Position numbers and translations under genes: made by a program. A stretch of DNA of 64,000 nt. Origin: Massilia sp. TS11 (GTDB taxonomy: Bacteria; Pseudomonadota; Gammaproteobacteria; Burkholderiales; Burkholderiaceae_D). Each line of letters opens with the position of its first letter. Position 1 is the first letter of the stretch. The notes beneath the pieces are model-generated. The model was not told the DNA's origin and did no database searches. It saw only the letters and a program-made list of their open reading frames with translations. The DNA lies in contig NZ_JAKLTS010000002.1 of NCBI RefSeq assembly GCF_022012445.1, forward strand, positions 62,001 to 126,000, in the 5' to 3' direction. Of this stretch, positions 1-9,826 are shown piece after piece.

Positions 1-75
1 GACCGCTACAACGCCGCCCTGCGCCTGCTCGGCATCGACCCCGCCATGCTGCTGTCGGAGGCTGGCCATGCTTGA
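1..75 (+). CDS. YqgE/AlgH family protein, C-terminal end only
   Basis: The first 24 codons read in frame to a TGA at 73-75 and end in a tail containing RLLGID and SEAGHA. This is the usual C-terminus of the YqgE/AlgH (DUF179) family of small cytoplasmic proteins of unclear function. In many beta- and gammaproteobacteria yqgE lies directly upstream of ruvX, as it does here with a 9-base gap, so position and sequence agree. The rest of the gene lies left of the window. Confidence 0.75.
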   Translation, partial: DRYNAALRLLGIDPAMLLSEAGHA

Positions 76-84
76 CGGTGCGGC

Positions 85-474
85 GTGACGGACATCGTTC
101 TCGGTTTCGACTTCGGCATCAAGCGCATTGGCATCGCCAGCGGGAATACGCTCTCCCGCCAGGCCACGCCCCTGAAAGTCATCGACGCGGCGGACAACGC
201 CACCCGTTTCAATGAAATCGGCAAGCTGATCGCCGAATGGGGCCCGGCGCGCCTGGTGGTCGGGCTGCCCCTGCATCCGGACGGCGCCGAACACGAGATG
301 ACGGCGCGCGCGCGCCGCTTTGCCAACCAGCTGCACGGGCGCTTCACGCTGCCGGTGGTGCTGGTCGACGAACGCTATTCCTCGGCCGTGATTCCGGCCC
401 GCCGCGGTCAGCACATCGATGCTGAAGCGGCCTCCATCATTTTGCAACAATACCTGGACGACTATGCCCCATAA
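85..474 (+). CDS. ruvX: Holliday junction resolvase-like RuvX/YqgF
   Basis: A 129-residue protein of the RuvX/YqgF family, an RNase H-fold nuclease implicated in 16S rRNA 5'-end processing and proposed as a Holliday junction resolvase. Visible features are the N-terminal GFDFG with Asp9, VVGLPL at about 58-63, VDERYSS at 94-100 and the C-terminal DAEAAS helix with Asp112, so the acidic residues expected of the family are present. The start is a GTG. The stop overlaps the pyrR start by 11 bases, indicating translational coupling in the yqgE-ruvX-pyrRBC operon. Confidence 0.93.
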   Translation: MTDIVLGFDFGIKRIGIASGNTLSRQATPLKVIDAADNATRFNEIGKLIAEWGPARLVVGLPLHPDGAEHEMTARARRFANQLHGRFTLPVVLVDERYSSAVIPARRGQHIDAEAASIILQQYLDDYAP

Positions 475-985
475 CACTTCCACCGCCTATGACGCGGAGG
501 CCCTGTACCAGACCCTGCTCGCGCAAGTGCGCAGCGGTCTGGAAGGCGTGCCGACGCCGGCCATCGTCGGCATCCACTCGGGCGGCGCCTGGCTGGCCGA
601 ACGCCTGGCGCGCGACCTTGGCCTGACGGCGCGCCTCGGCTTCATCGATGTCTCGTTCTACCGCGACGACTACGCGAAAAAGGGCCTGCACCCGGACGTG
701 AAGCCGACCCAGATCGGCTTCGACGTCGACCAGGCCTGCATCGTGCTGGTCGACGACGTGCTGTACACGGGCCGCACCGTGCGCGCCGCGATCAATGTGC
801 TGTTCGACTACGGCCGGCCGGCGCGCATCATGCTGGCCGCCCTGGCCGACCGCGGCGGGCGCGAACTGCCGGTGGCGGCCGATTTCGTGGCCACCCGGGC
901 GAGCCTGGGCCCGGGCCAGTCGCTGGCGCTGGAACGCGGCGCCGACGGCGCCCTGACCCTGACCATCGAGGACGACCATGCATAA
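464..985 (+). CDS. pyrR: Bifunctional pyr operon regulator / uracil phosphoribosyltransferase PyrR
   Basis: A 173-residue type I phosphoribosyltransferase. The PRPP-binding loop [12 protein letters not shown] lies at about 94-105, preceded by an IVGIHSGG loop. PyrR proteins convert uracil plus PRPP to UMP, and in Gram-positive bacteria they also bind pyr mRNA. No attenuator leader is visible inside this operon, so a regulatory role is unproven here. I start at ATG 464 because upstream in-frame codons fall inside ruvX. It overlaps ruvX by 11 bases and pyrB by 8. Confidence 0.93.
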   Translation: MPHNTSTAYDAEALYQTLLAQVRSGLEGVPTPAIVGIHSGGAWLAERLARDLGLTARLGFIDVSFYRDDYAKKGLHPDVKPTQIGFDVDQACIVLVDDVLYTGRTVRAAINVLFDYGRPARIMLAALADRGGRELPVAADFVATRASLGPGQSLALERGADGALTLTIEDDHA

Positions 986-1943
986 CCCGCAGCTGAACAA
1001 GAACGGCGAGCTGACCCACCTGCTCACCATCGAGGGACTGCCGAAGTCCATCATCCACCACATCCTCGACACCGCCTCGTCCTTCGTCTCGATCTCGGAT
1101 CGCGAAGTGAAGAAGGTGCCGCTGCTGCGCGGGAAGAGCGTGTTCAACCTGTTCTTCGAGAATTCGACGCGCACCCGCACGACTTTCGAAATCGCCTCCA
1201 AGCGCCTGTCGGCCGACGTGATCAACCTGAATATCCAGGCTTCCTCGACCTCCAAGGGCGAGTCGCTACTGGACACGATCGACAATCTGGCCGCCATGAA
1301 CGCCGATATGTTCGTGGTGCGCCACGCGCAGTCGGGCGCGCCCTACCTGATCGCCAAGCACCTGAACGACACGCGCCAGAACCATGTGCACGTGGTGAAC
1401 GCAGGCGACGGCCGGCATGCCCACCCGACCCAGGGCCTGCTCGACATGTACACGATCCGCCACTACAAGCAGGACTTCAGCAATCTGCGCGTGGCCATCG
1501 TCGGCGACATCCTGCATAGCCGGGTGGCGCGCTCCGACATCCATGCCCTGACCACGCTCGGCGTGCCCGAAGTGCGCGCGATCGGCCCGCACACGCTGCT
1601 GCCGGGCGGCCTGGAGCAAATGGGCGTGCGCGTCTTCACCAATATGGACGAAGGCCTGAAGGACGTCGACGTGATCATCATGCTGCGCCTGCAGAACGAG
1701 CGCATGAGCGGGGCCCTGCTGCCCTCGGCCCAGGAATACTTCAAGAGCTATGGCCTGACGCCGGAGCGCCTGGCCCTGGCCAAGCCGGATGCGATCGTGA
1801 TGCACCCGGGTCCGATGAACCGCGGGATCGAGATCGATTCGGCGGTGGCCGACGGCCCGCAGGCCGTGATCCTGTCGCAGGTGACGTTTGGTATCGCCGT
1901 GCGCATGGCGGTGATGAGTATTTTGGCGGGAACCCAAGGATGA
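978..1943 (+). CDS. pyrB: Aspartate carbamoyltransferase catalytic subunit
   Basis: A 321-residue ATCase that catalyses carbamoyl phosphate + aspartate to N-carbamoyl aspartate, the committed step of pyrimidine synthesis. The carbamoyl-phosphate signature [13 protein letters not shown] is at about 59-71 and the HPTQGLLD motif at 149-156. Length is normal for the Pseudomonas/Burkholderia type, which assembles with an inactive PyrC-like subunit. The start overlaps pyrR by 8 bases and the stop overlaps pyrC by 4 (ATGA). Confidence 0.97.
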   Translation: MHNPQLNKNGELTHLLTIEGLPKSIIHHILDTASSFVSISDREVKKVPLLRGKSVFNLFFENSTRTRTTFEIASKRLSADVINLNIQASSTSKGESLLDTIDNLAAMNADMFVVRHAQSGAPYLIAKHLNDTRQNHVHVVNAGDGRHAHPTQGLLDMYTIRHYKQDFSNLRVAIVGDILHSRVARSDIHALTTLGVPEVRAIGPHTLLPGGLEQMGVRVFTNMDEGLKDVDVIIMLRLQNERMSGALLPSAQEYFKSYGLTPERLALAKPDAIVMHPGPMNRGIEIDSAVADGPQAVILSQVTFGIAVRMAVMSILAGTQG

Positions 1944-3211
1944 AACTACATATCAAGAACGGCCGCGTGATCGACCCGGCCAAAGGCCTCGACGCCGTGC
2001 AGGACGTATTCATCGACGGTGGCGTGATCGTCGCCCTGGGCGCGCAGCCGCCTTCGTTTGCGGCCGAACGCACGATCGACGCCAGCGGTCTGGTGGTGGC
2101 GCCCGGCCTGGTCGACCTGGCGGCGCGCCTGCGCGAGCCGGGCTGGGAATACAAGGCCACGCTGGAATCGGAAATGCAGGCGGCCATGCAGGGTGGCGTC
2201 ACCACCCTGGTGTGCCCGCCCGACACCGACCCCGTGCTCGACGAGCCGGGCCTGGTGGAGATGCTCAAGCACCGCGCGCGCGGCCTGAATCAGGCCCACG
2301 TGCACCCGCTCGGCGCCCTCACCATGGGCCTGAAGGGCAAGGCCCTGACCGAGATGGCGGAACTGACCGAATCGGGCTGCATCGGCTTCGCCCAGGCCGA
2401 AGTGCCGATCGAAGACACTACCGTGCTGCTGCGCGCCCTGCAGTACGCCAAGACCTATGGCTACACGGTCTGGCTGCGCCCGCAGGACCCGCACATCGGC
2501 CTGGGCGGCGTGGCCCATGCCGGTCCGCTGGCCTCGCGCCTCGGCCTGTCCGGGGTGCCGGTGATGAGCGAGACCATCGCCCTGCACACGATCTTTGAAC
2601 TGATGCGCAGCACCGGTGCGCGCGTGCACCTGTGCCGCATGTCGAGCGCGGCCGGCCTGGCCCTGGTGCGCCAGGCCAAGCAGGAAGGCCTGGCCGTCAG
2701 CTGCGACGTCGGCGTGCACCACGTGCACCTGACCGATGCCGACATCGGCTTCTTCGAACCGAATGCGCGCCTGACGCCGCCGCTGCGCTCGCAGCGCGAC
2801 CGCGATGCGATTCTGGCCGCGCTGGCCGATGGTACGATCGACGCGATCTGCTCCGACCATACGCCGGTCGACGACGACGAAAAGCTGCTGCCCTTCGCCG
2901 AGGCCTCGCCCGGCGCCACCGGTCTGGAACTGCTGCTGTCGCTGACGCTGAAATGGGCCGAGCAGGGCGTGCCCCTGCCCAAGGCCCTGGCCAAGATCAC
3001 CTGCGACGCCGCGCGCGTGGCCGGACTCGACGCCGGTACCCTGAGCGTGGGCGGGCGCGCCGATCTGGTGGTGTTCGATCCGCAGGCGCGCTGGAAGGTC
3101 GAACGCACGGCGCTGGCCAGCCAGGGCAAGCACACGCCTTTCCTCGGCTACGAGCTGGCCGGTCAGGTGCGCGCCACGGTGGTGGCCGGCCAGGTGGCCT
3201 TCAGCCGTTAA
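1940..3211 (+). CDS. pyrC: Dihydroorotase-like protein, probably non-catalytic (PyrC'/PyrX type)
   Basis: A 423-residue class I dihydroorotase fold protein. In active members the strand-1 motif is D-x-H-x-H-x-R-E-P-G, whose histidines bind zinc. Here residues 59-68 read [10 protein letters not shown], so both histidine positions are lost (Ala61 and Arg63). The later SDHTPVD segment survives. This matches the PyrB-linked pseudo-dihydroorotase of Pseudomonas and relatives, which serves as a structural partner for ATCase. An active dihydroorotase should therefore exist elsewhere in the genome. It overlaps pyrB by 4 bases and is the fourth gene of the operon. Confidence 0.88.
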   Translation: MKLHIKNGRVIDPAKGLDAVQDVFIDGGVIVALGAQPPSFAAERTIDASGLVVAPGLVDLAARLREPGWEYKATLESEMQAAMQGGVTTLVCPPDTDPVLDEPGLVEMLKHRARGLNQAHVHPLGALTMGLKGKALTEMAELTESGCIGFAQAEVPIEDTTVLLRALQYAKTYGYTVWLRPQDPHIGLGGVAHAGPLASRLGLSGVPVMSETIALHTIFELMRSTGARVHLCRMSSAAGLALVRQAKQEGLAVSCDVGVHHVHLTDADIGFFEPNARLTPPLRSQRDRDAILAALADGTIDAICSDHTPVDDDEKLLPFAEASPGATGLELLLSLTLKWAEQGVPLPKALAKITCDAARVAGLDAGTLSVGGRADLVVFDPQARWKVERTALASQGKHTPFLGYELAGQVRATVVAGQVAFSR

Positions 3212-3226
3212 GGAAGGGGCCGGTCC

Positions 3227-3964
3227 TTGCGATTCGCTTGGCGCCTTGCGCGCGTTCTGTTCCACCTCGGCGCCGGCTTGCTGCGTCTGGCGCTGGGTTT
3301 TCCCTTCATGAGCGAGACGGAGCGGCGCGCGCGCATTCAGCGCTGGTCGCGCCAACTGGTCGGCATCTGCGGCATCGAGGTGGTGGCCATGCCCGGCCCG
3401 GCGGCGCTGGAGCGCGCGCTGGTGGTGGCGAACCACATCTCGTGGATCGACATCTTCGTCATCAACAGCCTGTATCCGTGCCGCTTTGTGGCTAAGTCCG
3501 AAATCCGCGCCTGGCCGGTGGTCGGCTGGCTGGTGGCGAAGGCCGGCACGGTGTTCATCGCCCGCGGCAACCGGCGCGATCTGCGCCACATCTTCAAGGG
3601 CCTGGTCGAACGCCTGCAGGCCGGTGAGCGCGTGGCCTTCTTCCCGGAAGGGACGACGGCCGCTCAGGGCCAGATCCTGCCGTTTCACGCCAATCTGTTT
3701 GAAGCAGCGATCGACGCGCAGGCGCCGCTGCAGCCGTATGCGCTGCGCTATCTGGAGCGCGACGGGCGCCTGGCCGACAGCGTCAACTTCATCGGCGACA
3801 CCACCTTTGTCGGCAGCCTGCTGATGATCCTGCGCGGCCCGCCGCTGCGCGCCGAGCTGCATTGCCTGGCGCCGCTGAGCGCCGCCGGCGCGCACCGGCG
3901 CGAGCTGGCCCAGGCGGCGCATGATGCCGTGCGCGCGGCCCTGCAGCTGCGCGAAGCGGCTTAA
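3227..3964 (+). CDS. 1-acyl-sn-glycerol-3-phosphate acyltransferase family protein
   Basis: A 245-residue PlsC-type membrane acyltransferase. The catalytic HX4D box is NHISWID at 69-75 and the substrate-binding FPEGTT is at 139-144. An N-terminal hydrophobic segment (about 8-26) would anchor it in the inner membrane. The start is a TTG with a purine-rich AAGGAAGGGG upstream; the ATG at 3309 would remove the anchor. It follows pyrC by 15 bases and is probably the last gene of the operon. Its stop overlaps the stop of apaH on the other strand. It could be PlsC or a lyso-ornithine-lipid acyltransferase (OlsA), which motifs cannot separate. Confidence 0.85.
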   Translation: MRFAWRLARVLFHLGAGLLRLALGFPFMSETERRARIQRWSRQLVGICGIEVVAMPGPAALERALVVANHISWIDIFVINSLYPCRFVAKSEIRAWPVVGWLVAKAGTVFIARGNRRDLRHIFKGLVERLQAGERVAFFPEGTTAAQGQILPFHANLFEAAIDAQAPLQPYALRYLERDGRLADSVNFIGDTTFVGSLLMILRGPPLRAELHCLAPLSAAGAHRRELAQAAHDAVRAALQLREAA

Positions 3965-4812
3965 GCGCTCTTGGACCGGATGGCCTGATATTCGGGGCAG
4001 GGCACCTGCACCAGGCGGCGTTCGGGCAGGGCCACTGCGGTCAGCTGGCCGCCCCAGACGCAGCCGCTGTCGATGCCGATGGCGTCGGGCCGCAGCAGCA
4101 GGCCGAGGGCCGACCAGTGGCCGAACACCACCGGTGTGCCGGCGCTGGCGCGCGTGCCGATCTCGAACCAGGGCAGCAGGCCGGAACCGGGCGGCGCCAC
4201 CGCACTCTCCTTGAGCGCGAAATCCATCTCGCCATCGGCTGTGCAGAAGCGCAGGCGCGTCAGCGCATTGACGATGCAGCGCAGGCGCGCCGTACCGCGC
4301 AGGCCATCATCCCAGCGCGCCGGTTCATTGCCGTACATGTCGGCCAGGAAGTCCCTGTAGTCGGGGCCGCGCAGCACGTTCTCCACTTCGCGCGCCAGTT
4401 CGATCGTGCGTGCCACGCTCCACTGCGGCGGCACGCCGGCATGCACGAACAGGTGGCCGGCTTCGTGCCGGGCGAGCGGGCGGCGGCGCAGCCAGTCCAT
4501 CAGGGCCGCACAGTCGGGCGCCGCCGGCAGCTCGTCGAGCGTGTCGTGGCGCGAGCGCGGCTGGGCGCCGCTGGCCACCGCCAGCAGGTGCAGGTCGTGG
4601 TTGCCGAGCAGGGCGTCGACGCGCCCGTCGCTGGCCTGTTCCAGCGCCATCACGTGGCGCAGCGTGGCCAAGGAGGCCGGTCCGCGGTTGACCAGGTCGC
4701 CGACGAAGAGCACGCGCGCGTCGGCAGGCAGCTGCTCCAGCAGCAGGCGCGCCTCGTCAAGACAGCCTTGCAGATCACCGATGGCGTAGAGATTTGTTGT
4801 GGTAAATGCCAT
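3961..4812 (-). CDS. apaH: Symmetrical bis(5'-nucleosyl)-tetraphosphatase
   Basis: A 283-residue calcineurin-like phosphatase that hydrolyses Ap4A to two ADP. The metallophosphatase signatures are in order: GDLQGC at 12-17, GDLVNRG at 38-44 and GNHD at 70-73. I start at the ATG at 4812, which gives MAFTTTNLYAIGD as in family members; the reading frame extends upstream without homology. The gene is convergent with the acyltransferase and divergent from rfbB. Confidence 0.95.
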   Translation of the reverse strand: MAFTTTNLYAIGDLQGCLDEARLLLEQLPADARVLFVGDLVNRGPASLATLRHVMALEQASDGRVDALLGNHDLHLLAVASGAQPRSRHDTLDELPAAPDCAALMDWLRRRPLARHEAGHLFVHAGVPPQWSVARTIELAREVENVLRGPDYRDFLADMYGNEPARWDDGLRGTARLRCIVNALTRLRFCTADGEMDFALKESAVAPPGSGLLPWFEIGTRASAGTPVVFGHWSALGLLLRPDAIGIDSGCVWGGQLTAVALPERRLVQVPCPEYQAIRSKSA

Positions 4813-4844
4813 AATTGTGGCTATTTTACGTGGGAATTGTCCGC

Positions 4845-4872
4845 TTGCCTGGGCGGGTCCATCCTTTACAAT
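4845..4872 (+). promoter_or_regulatory. Candidate promoter for rfbBACD
   Basis: TTGCCT at 4845-4850 and TACAAT at 4867-4872, separated by 16 bases, 32 bases upstream of the rfbB ATG. It lies in the only sizeable gap in this gene series. The call is from consensus resemblance only. Confidence 0.4.
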
Positions 4873-4904
4873 CCACACTGTGCTCTACAGCCCAAGGAAG
4901 GTTC

Positions 4905-5975
4905 ATGATTTTCGTTACTGGCGGCGCCGGCTTCATCGGCTCAAACTTCGTGCTCGACTGGCTGGCCCAGTCGCAGGAACCCGTACTCAACTACGACAAG
5001 CTGACCTATGCGGGCAATCTGAAGAATCTGGCCGCGCTCGACGGCGATGCGCGCCATCTGTTTGTGCGCGGCGATATCTGCGACAAGGACAAGGTCCTGG
5101 CCCTGCTGCGCCAGCACCGTCCGCGCGCCATCGTCCACTTTGCGGCCGAAAGCCATGTCGACCGCTCGATCCTCGGGCCCGGCGCCTTCATCGAGACCAA
5201 TGTCAACGGCACCTTCAGCCTGCTGGAAGCGGCGCGCGCCTATTGGGGTGAGCTCGATGCCGAGGCCAAGGCGGCCTTCCGCTTCCTGCATGTGTCGACC
5301 GATGAGGTGTACGGCACGCTCGGCCCCGAAGATCCGCCGTTCTCGGAAACGACGGCCTATGCGCCGAACAGCCCTTACTCGGCCTCGAAGGCGGCGTCGG
5401 ACCATCTGGTGCGTGCCTACCACCACACCTATGGTCTGCCGGTGCTGACGACCAACTGCTCGAACAACTACGGCCCCTACCATTTCCCCGAAAAGCTGAT
5501 CCCGCTGATCATCTCAAACGCGCTCGCCGGCAAGCCGCTGCCGATCTACGGCGATGGCCAGCAGGTGCGCGATTGGCTGTATGTGAGCGACCACTGCGCG
5601 GCCATCCGCCGGGTGCTGGACGCCGGCCGGCCGGGCGAAACCTACAACGTCGGCGGCTGGAATGAAATGGCCAACCTCGACGTGGTCCATATCCTGTGCG
5701 ACATGCTCGACCGCGCCCGGCCCAAGGCGGCCGGCAGCTACCGCGACCAGATCACCTTCGTGCAGGACCGCCCCGGCCACGACCGCCGCTACGCGATCGA
5801 CGCACGCAAGCTCGAACGCGAACTCGGCTGGAAGCCGGCCGAAACCTTTGAATCGGGCATTGCCAAGACGGTGGACTGGTATCTGACGCATCAGGCCTGG
5901 GTCGACGATGTGCGCTCGGGCGCCTACCTGACCTGGATGGAACAGAATTACGCGCACCGTGAGGGGAACGCATGA
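4905..5975 (+). CDS. rfbB: dTDP-glucose 4,6-dehydratase
   Basis: A 356-residue short-chain dehydrogenase/reductase. It makes dTDP-4-keto-6-deoxyglucose, step two of dTDP-L-rhamnose synthesis. The NAD-binding GGAGFIGSN is at 6-14, the STDE segment at 131-134, and the catalytic YxxxK is Tyr158/Lys162. The ATG at 4905 is chosen because AAGGAAG lies just upstream and the Rossmann strand begins immediately. It opens a four-gene cluster in which every junction overlaps. Confidence 0.97.
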   Translation: MIFVTGGAGFIGSNFVLDWLAQSQEPVLNYDKLTYAGNLKNLAALDGDARHLFVRGDICDKDKVLALLRQHRPRAIVHFAAESHVDRSILGPGAFIETNVNGTFSLLEAARAYWGELDAEAKAAFRFLHVSTDEVYGTLGPEDPPFSETTAYAPNSPYSASKAASDHLVRAYHHTYGLPVLTTNCSNNYGPYHFPEKLIPLIISNALAGKPLPIYGDGQQVRDWLYVSDHCAAIRRVLDAGRPGETYNVGGWNEMANLDVVHILCDMLDRARPKAAGSYRDQITFVQDRPGHDRRYAIDARKLERELGWKPAETFESGIAKTVDWYLTHQAWVDDVRSGAYLTWMEQNYAHREGNA

Positions 5976-6862
5976 GTGTCAATCGCAAGGGCATCATTCT
6001 GGCCGGCGGCTCCGGCACGCGTCTGTATCCGATCACCCAGGCCGTATCGAAGCAGCTGCTGCCGATCTACGACAAGCCGATGATCTATTACCCGCTCAGC
6101 ACCCTGATGCTGTCCGGGATCCGCGACATCCTCATCATCTCCACCCCGCAGGACACGCCGCGCTTTCGCGAGCTGCTCGGCGATGGGGCGCAATGGGGGC
6201 TCTCGCTCAGCTATGCGGTCCAGCCCTCGCCCGACGGTCTGGCCCAGGCCTTCATCATCGGCCGTGAATTCGTCGGCAATCATCCCTCGGCCCTGATCCT
6301 CGGCGATAACATCTTCTACGGCCACGGCCTGCATCAGCAATTGACGGCCGCGAATGCGCGGACCGCGGGCGCGACCGTGTTTGCCTACCATGTGATGGAT
6401 CCCGAGCGCTACGGTGTGGTGGAATTCGATCAGGACAAGCGCGCCGTTTCGATTGAGGAAAAGCCCAAGCAGCCGAAATCGAATTACGCTGTCACGGGCC
6501 TGTATTTCTACGATCAGCAGGTCTGCGATATCGCGGCGGCGATCAAACCCTCGGCGCGCGGCGAGCTCGAAATTACGGACGTCAACCGCTGCTATCTCGA
6601 ACAGAACCAGCTGTCGGTCGAATTGATGGGGCGCGGCATGGCCTGGCTCGATACCGGCACCCATGAGTCCCTGCTCGAAGCCTCGCAATTCATTGCGACG
6701 ATTGAAAAACGCCAGGGCCTGAAAGTGGCCGTGCCGGAGGAGATTGCCTATTACAACGGCTATATCGATGCCGAACAGGTGGCCCGCCTGGCGGAACCGC
6801 TGAAAAAGAACGGCTACGGCCAGTATCTGCTGCAAATCCTTGAAGAGAAATTCGTGCGCTGA
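5972..6862 (+). CDS. rfbA: Glucose-1-phosphate thymidylyltransferase
   Basis: A 296-residue nucleotidyltransferase that joins dTTP and glucose-1-phosphate to give dTDP-glucose, the first step of the rhamnose pathway. The nucleotide-binding [11 protein letters not shown] is at 10-20 and the metal-binding LGDN follows at about 110. Length matches RmlA. It overlaps rfbB by 4 bases (ATGA), and its TGA shares one base with the rfbC ATG. Confidence 0.97.
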   Translation: MSVNRKGIILAGGSGTRLYPITQAVSKQLLPIYDKPMIYYPLSTLMLSGIRDILIISTPQDTPRFRELLGDGAQWGLSLSYAVQPSPDGLAQAFIIGREFVGNHPSALILGDNIFYGHGLHQQLTAANARTAGATVFAYHVMDPERYGVVEFDQDKRAVSIEEKPKQPKSNYAVTGLYFYDQQVCDIAAAIKPSARGELEITDVNRCYLEQNQLSVELMGRGMAWLDTGTHESLLEASQFIATIEKRQGLKVAVPEEIAYYNGYIDAEQVARLAEPLKKNGYGQYLLQILEEKFVR

Positions 6863-7407
6863 TGAAGATTACGCCTACCGCCCTGCCCGAAGTGCTGCTG
6901 ATCGAACCCCAGGTGTTCGGTGATGACCGCGGCTTCTTTTTCGAAAGCTATAACGAACGCAAGTTCCGCGATTTGACGGGCCTGCAGCTGGAATTCGTGC
7001 AGGATAACCACTCGAAATCGGCGAAGAATGTCCTGCGCGGCATTCACTATCAGATTCAGCAGGCCCAGGGCAAACTGGTGCGCTGTACGGCCGGCAGCGT
7101 GTTCGATGTGGCGGTCGACCTGCGCAAATCCTCGCCCCGGTTCGGGCAATGGGTCGGTGTGGAATTGTCGGGCGAGAATAAGCGCCAACTGTGGGTGCCG
7201 CCCGGCTTTGGCCACGGCTTCGTGGTCACCAGCGACAGCGCCGAATTCCTGTATAAAACCACCGATTACTGGGCGCCTGAATTCGAGCGCTCCGTGCTGT
7301 GGAATGATCCGACCCTGAATATCGCCTGGCCGATCGACGGCCAGCCGCTGCTGTCGAAAAAGGATGTCGAAGGCAAGCGCCTGGACGAGGCGGAGCTGTT
7401 CGCATGA
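6862..7407 (+). CDS. rfbC: dTDP-4-dehydrorhamnose 3,5-epimerase
   Basis: A 181-residue cupin-fold epimerase, step three of dTDP-L-rhamnose synthesis. The family segments FGDDRGFFFESYN (19-31) and LRGIHYQ (58-64, with the catalytic-type His62) are visible. It is translationally coupled to its neighbours, sharing one base with the rfbA stop and overlapping the rfbD ATG by 4. Confidence 0.97.
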   Translation: MKITPTALPEVLLIEPQVFGDDRGFFFESYNERKFRDLTGLQLEFVQDNHSKSAKNVLRGIHYQIQQAQGKLVRCTAGSVFDVAVDLRKSSPRFGQWVGVELSGENKRQLWVPPGFGHGFVVTSDSAEFLYKTTDYWAPEFERSVLWNDPTLNIAWPIDGQPLLSKKDVEGKRLDEAELFA

Positions 7408-8264
7408 AGATTCTGTTGACGGGGGTGAGCGGCCAGGTCGGTTATGAGCTCGAGCGCAGTCTGCAGGGCCTGGGCCAGGTGCTGGCGCTGGACCGCGGCC
7501 AGTGCGATCTGGCCCGTCCCGACCAGGTGGCCGAGGTGGTGCGGCGCGTGCGCCCGGACTGGATCGTCAATCCGGCCGCCTATACCGCCGTCGACAAGGC
7601 CGAGTCCGAGCGCGATCTGGCCTTTACCATCAATGCCGACTCGGTTGGCGTGCTGGCGCGCGAGGCCAAGGCCATCGGCGCCACGCTCGTCCATTATTCG
7701 ACCGACTATGTGTTCGATGGCACGAAGCAGGGCGCCTATGTCGAAGATGACGCGACCAATCCACTGAACGTCTACGGCGCCTCGAAACTGGCGGGCGAGC
7801 AGGCCATTGCGGCCAGCGGCGTGCCGCATCTGATTTTCCGCACGAGCTGGGTGTATGGCCGGCGTGGCAAGAACTTCCTGCTGACCATGCAGCGCCTGGG
7901 CCGCGAAAAGGACCGCCTGCGCGTGGTGGCCGACCAGCATGGCGCGCCGACCTGGTCGCGCACGATTGCCGACACCACCGCCCATGTCCTGGCCCAGGCA
8001 CGCGCCGCCGGTCCCCTGTGGTGGGAACGCCACAGTGGCATTTATCATTTGAGCGCACGCGGGCAAACCACCTGGTGCGATTTCACGCGCGCGATTTTCG
8101 AGGAATCCGGCATTAGTTGCCAGGTGGATCCAATTGCCACCGCCGATTATCCGACCCCGGCGCACCGTCCGGCCAACTCGGTCATGGATGCCAGTAAATT
8201 GACGAGCAGTCTCTGCGAGTTACCAAATTGGCGATTAGCTTTACACTTGTGTGTAAAAGACTAA
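7404..8264 (+). CDS. rfbD: dTDP-4-dehydrorhamnose reductase
   Basis: A 286-residue reductase that completes dTDP-L-rhamnose. Visible features are the N-terminal TGVSGQVG dinucleotide loop (6-13), STDYVFDG at 99-106 and the YxxxK pair Tyr124/Lys128. The last 60 bases are AT-richer and contain an imperfect palindrome (TTTACAC/GTGTAAA near 8240-8257). This may be a weak end-of-operon structure, but it lacks a clear T-run. The next gene starts 43 bases downstream. Confidence 0.95.
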   Translation: MKILLTGVSGQVGYELERSLQGLGQVLALDRGQCDLARPDQVAEVVRRVRPDWIVNPAAYTAVDKAESERDLAFTINADSVGVLAREAKAIGATLVHYSTDYVFDGTKQGAYVEDDATNPLNVYGASKLAGEQAIAASGVPHLIFRTSWVYGRRGKNFLLTMQRLGREKDRLRVVADQHGAPTWSRTIADTTAHVLAQARAAGPLWWERHSGIYHLSARGQTTWCDFTRAIFEESGISCQVDPIATADYPTPAHRPANSVMDASKLTSSLCELPNWRLALHLCVKD

Positions 8265-8307
8265 TGACCGTTCCGGTACAATCGCACATTCCCAAGCGAT
8301 TGCACCC

Positions 8308-9411
8308 ATGGTTTCTTTCTTCGTCAGCTTCCTGACGTCAGCGCTGCTGACCCTGCTCATTATCAAGCACGACCGCCTGCAGCGGCCGGCGCTCGACAGT
8401 GATTTCGGCGGGGTGCAGAAAGTCCATGTGCATGATGTGGCGCGCCTCGGCGGGCTGCCCATCTTCCTGGCCATCCTCGTCGGCGCCCTCGTAGGCAGCT
8501 GGCGCGTCCCTGGCCTGGGCCTGTGGTTCGGCCCTTTGCTGGCCTGCTCGGTGCCGGCCTTCGGCGGCGGTCTGGTCGAGGATTTCACCGGTCGCGTCAG
8601 TGCCAGCCGGCGTCTGCTCTTGACCATGCTGGCCGCGGCCGTGGCCTGGTACTGGCTCGATGCGCGCCTGTTGCGCCTCGATCTGCCCGGCGTGGCGCTC
8701 GATATGTCGTTCTGGTGGCTCAGCCTGCCCATTACCGTGCTGGCCGTGGCCGGCATTGCGAATGCCGTCAATATCATCGATGGTTTCAATGGTCTGGCCA
8801 GCATGGTCTGCATTTGCATGCTGATATCACTCGCCTATGTGGCGGCCCAGGTCGGCGACGTCTTCATTCTGGTGGCCGCCCTGAGTGTGGCCGGCGCGAC
8901 TGCCGGTTTTCTCATTTGGAATTATCCGGCCGGTTTGATTTTCCTGGGCGATGGCGGCGCTTATCTGATCGGCTTTCTGCTCGGCGAATTGGCCTTATGC
9001 CTGGTCATGCGGCATGCGGAAATTTCAACTTGGTACGCCGTCCTGCTGCTGCTGTATCCGGCTTTCGAAACCCTGTTTTCCGTCTATCGCCGCCTGTTTA
9101 TTAAAGGCCGATCGCCGGCCGTGCCGGACGGAATTCATTTGCATGGTCTGATTTTCCGCCGCATCGTCCAATGGGCCGTGGGGCCGCGCGATGCCAAGAA
9201 TCTGCTGCGTCAGAATTCGCTGACCTCGCCGTATTTGTGGCTGCTTTCTGGAATGGCCGTTTTGCCCGCCACAATTTTCTGGCGCTCGACGCCGATATTG
9301 ATTGGCTTTTCCGCCCTATTCGTCATCAGCTATGTGTGGCTGTATGGGCGCATTGTCAGATTCAAGTCACCGAAATGGTTGATGCTCCGCAAACGCGATA
9401 AAACGCGCTAG
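8308..9411 (+). CDS. Glycosyltransferase family 4 (WecA/MraY-like undecaprenyl-phosphate sugar-1-phosphate transferase)
   Basis: A 367-residue polytopic membrane protein of the UDP-HexNAc:polyprenol-phosphate transferase superfamily, which loads the first sugar of a repeat unit onto undecaprenyl phosphate. Diagnostic segments are NAVNIIDGFNGLA (152-164), FLGDGG (212-217) and the C-terminal HLHG (277-280). The aspartate-rich motif near 88-93 reads GLVEDF, with Glu-Asp in place of the common Asp-Asp. About ten hydrophobic helices are visible. Beside rfbBACD it probably starts O-antigen or capsule synthesis. The exact sugar substrate cannot be read from sequence. Confidence 0.88.
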   Translation: MVSFFVSFLTSALLTLLIIKHDRLQRPALDSDFGGVQKVHVHDVARLGGLPIFLAILVGALVGSWRVPGLGLWFGPLLACSVPAFGGGLVEDFTGRVSASRRLLLTMLAAAVAWYWLDARLLRLDLPGVALDMSFWWLSLPITVLAVAGIANAVNIIDGFNGLASMVCICMLISLAYVAAQVGDVFILVAALSVAGATAGFLIWNYPAGLIFLGDGGAYLIGFLLGELALCLVMRHAEISTWYAVLLLLYPAFETLFSVYRRLFIKGRSPAVPDGIHLHGLIFRRIVQWAVGPRDAKNLLRQNSLTSPYLWLLSGMAVLPATIFWRSTPILIGFSALFVISYVWLYGRIVRFKSPKWLMLRKRDKTR

Positions 9412-9453
9412 CGAATTGGCTATAGTGAGCAATCAGCCACAGGGAGGATTGCC

Positions 9454-9759
9454 ATGAATCTGCAACAACTGTCTCTGAATGAATTGCGCGCCATGCAGGA
9501 AGCGGTCGGCGCGGAAATGCAACGCCGTGAGCGTCAGGAAAAGGAAAAGGCGCGCGAGCAAATTCTGGCCATTGCCAATAGCGTCGGTCTGCCTTTGAAA
9601 GAGTTGATTGAACAGGGCAAGAAACTGAAAGCCGGCGGACCGATTCGTTACCGCCATCCGGAAAATGCGGAGCAGCAATGGACCGGGCGCGGGCGCCAGC
9701 CGCGCTGGGTCAAGGACTGGATCGCCCACGGCCGCCCGATGGAGGCGCTGCGCGTCTAG
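9454..9759 (+). CDS. H-NS family histone-like nucleoid protein
   Basis: A 101-residue protein with the two-part H-NS layout. An N-terminal coiled coil rich in Glu/Lys/Arg (about 5-50) serves dimerisation. A C-terminal DNA-binding segment holds YRHPENAEQQWTGRGRQP, including the conserved W-x-G-R-G-x-x-P. Such proteins bind AT-rich DNA and often silence transferred or polysaccharide genes. A strong ribosome-binding site (AGGGAGGA) precedes the ATG. It lies alone between the glycosyltransferase and the phosphomannomutase. Confidence 0.92.
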   Translation: MNLQQLSLNELRAMQEAVGAEMQRRERQEKEKAREQILAIANSVGLPLKELIEQGKKLKAGGPIRYRHPENAEQQWTGRGRQPRWVKDWIAHGRPMEALRV

Positions 9760-9826
9760 GCGGCCCAGTCGCGCTTGGGCGGCGGGTCGTTTACAATGCG
9801 GGATAGTTCCGTATTCCTGCACACCT

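Noticed and set aside
1946..3922. A 658-codon open frame on the minus strand opposite pyrC and the acyltransferase
   Set aside because: Antisense to well-supported genes; rich in Ala/Gln/His/Arg from high-GC codon shadows, without domain motifs.
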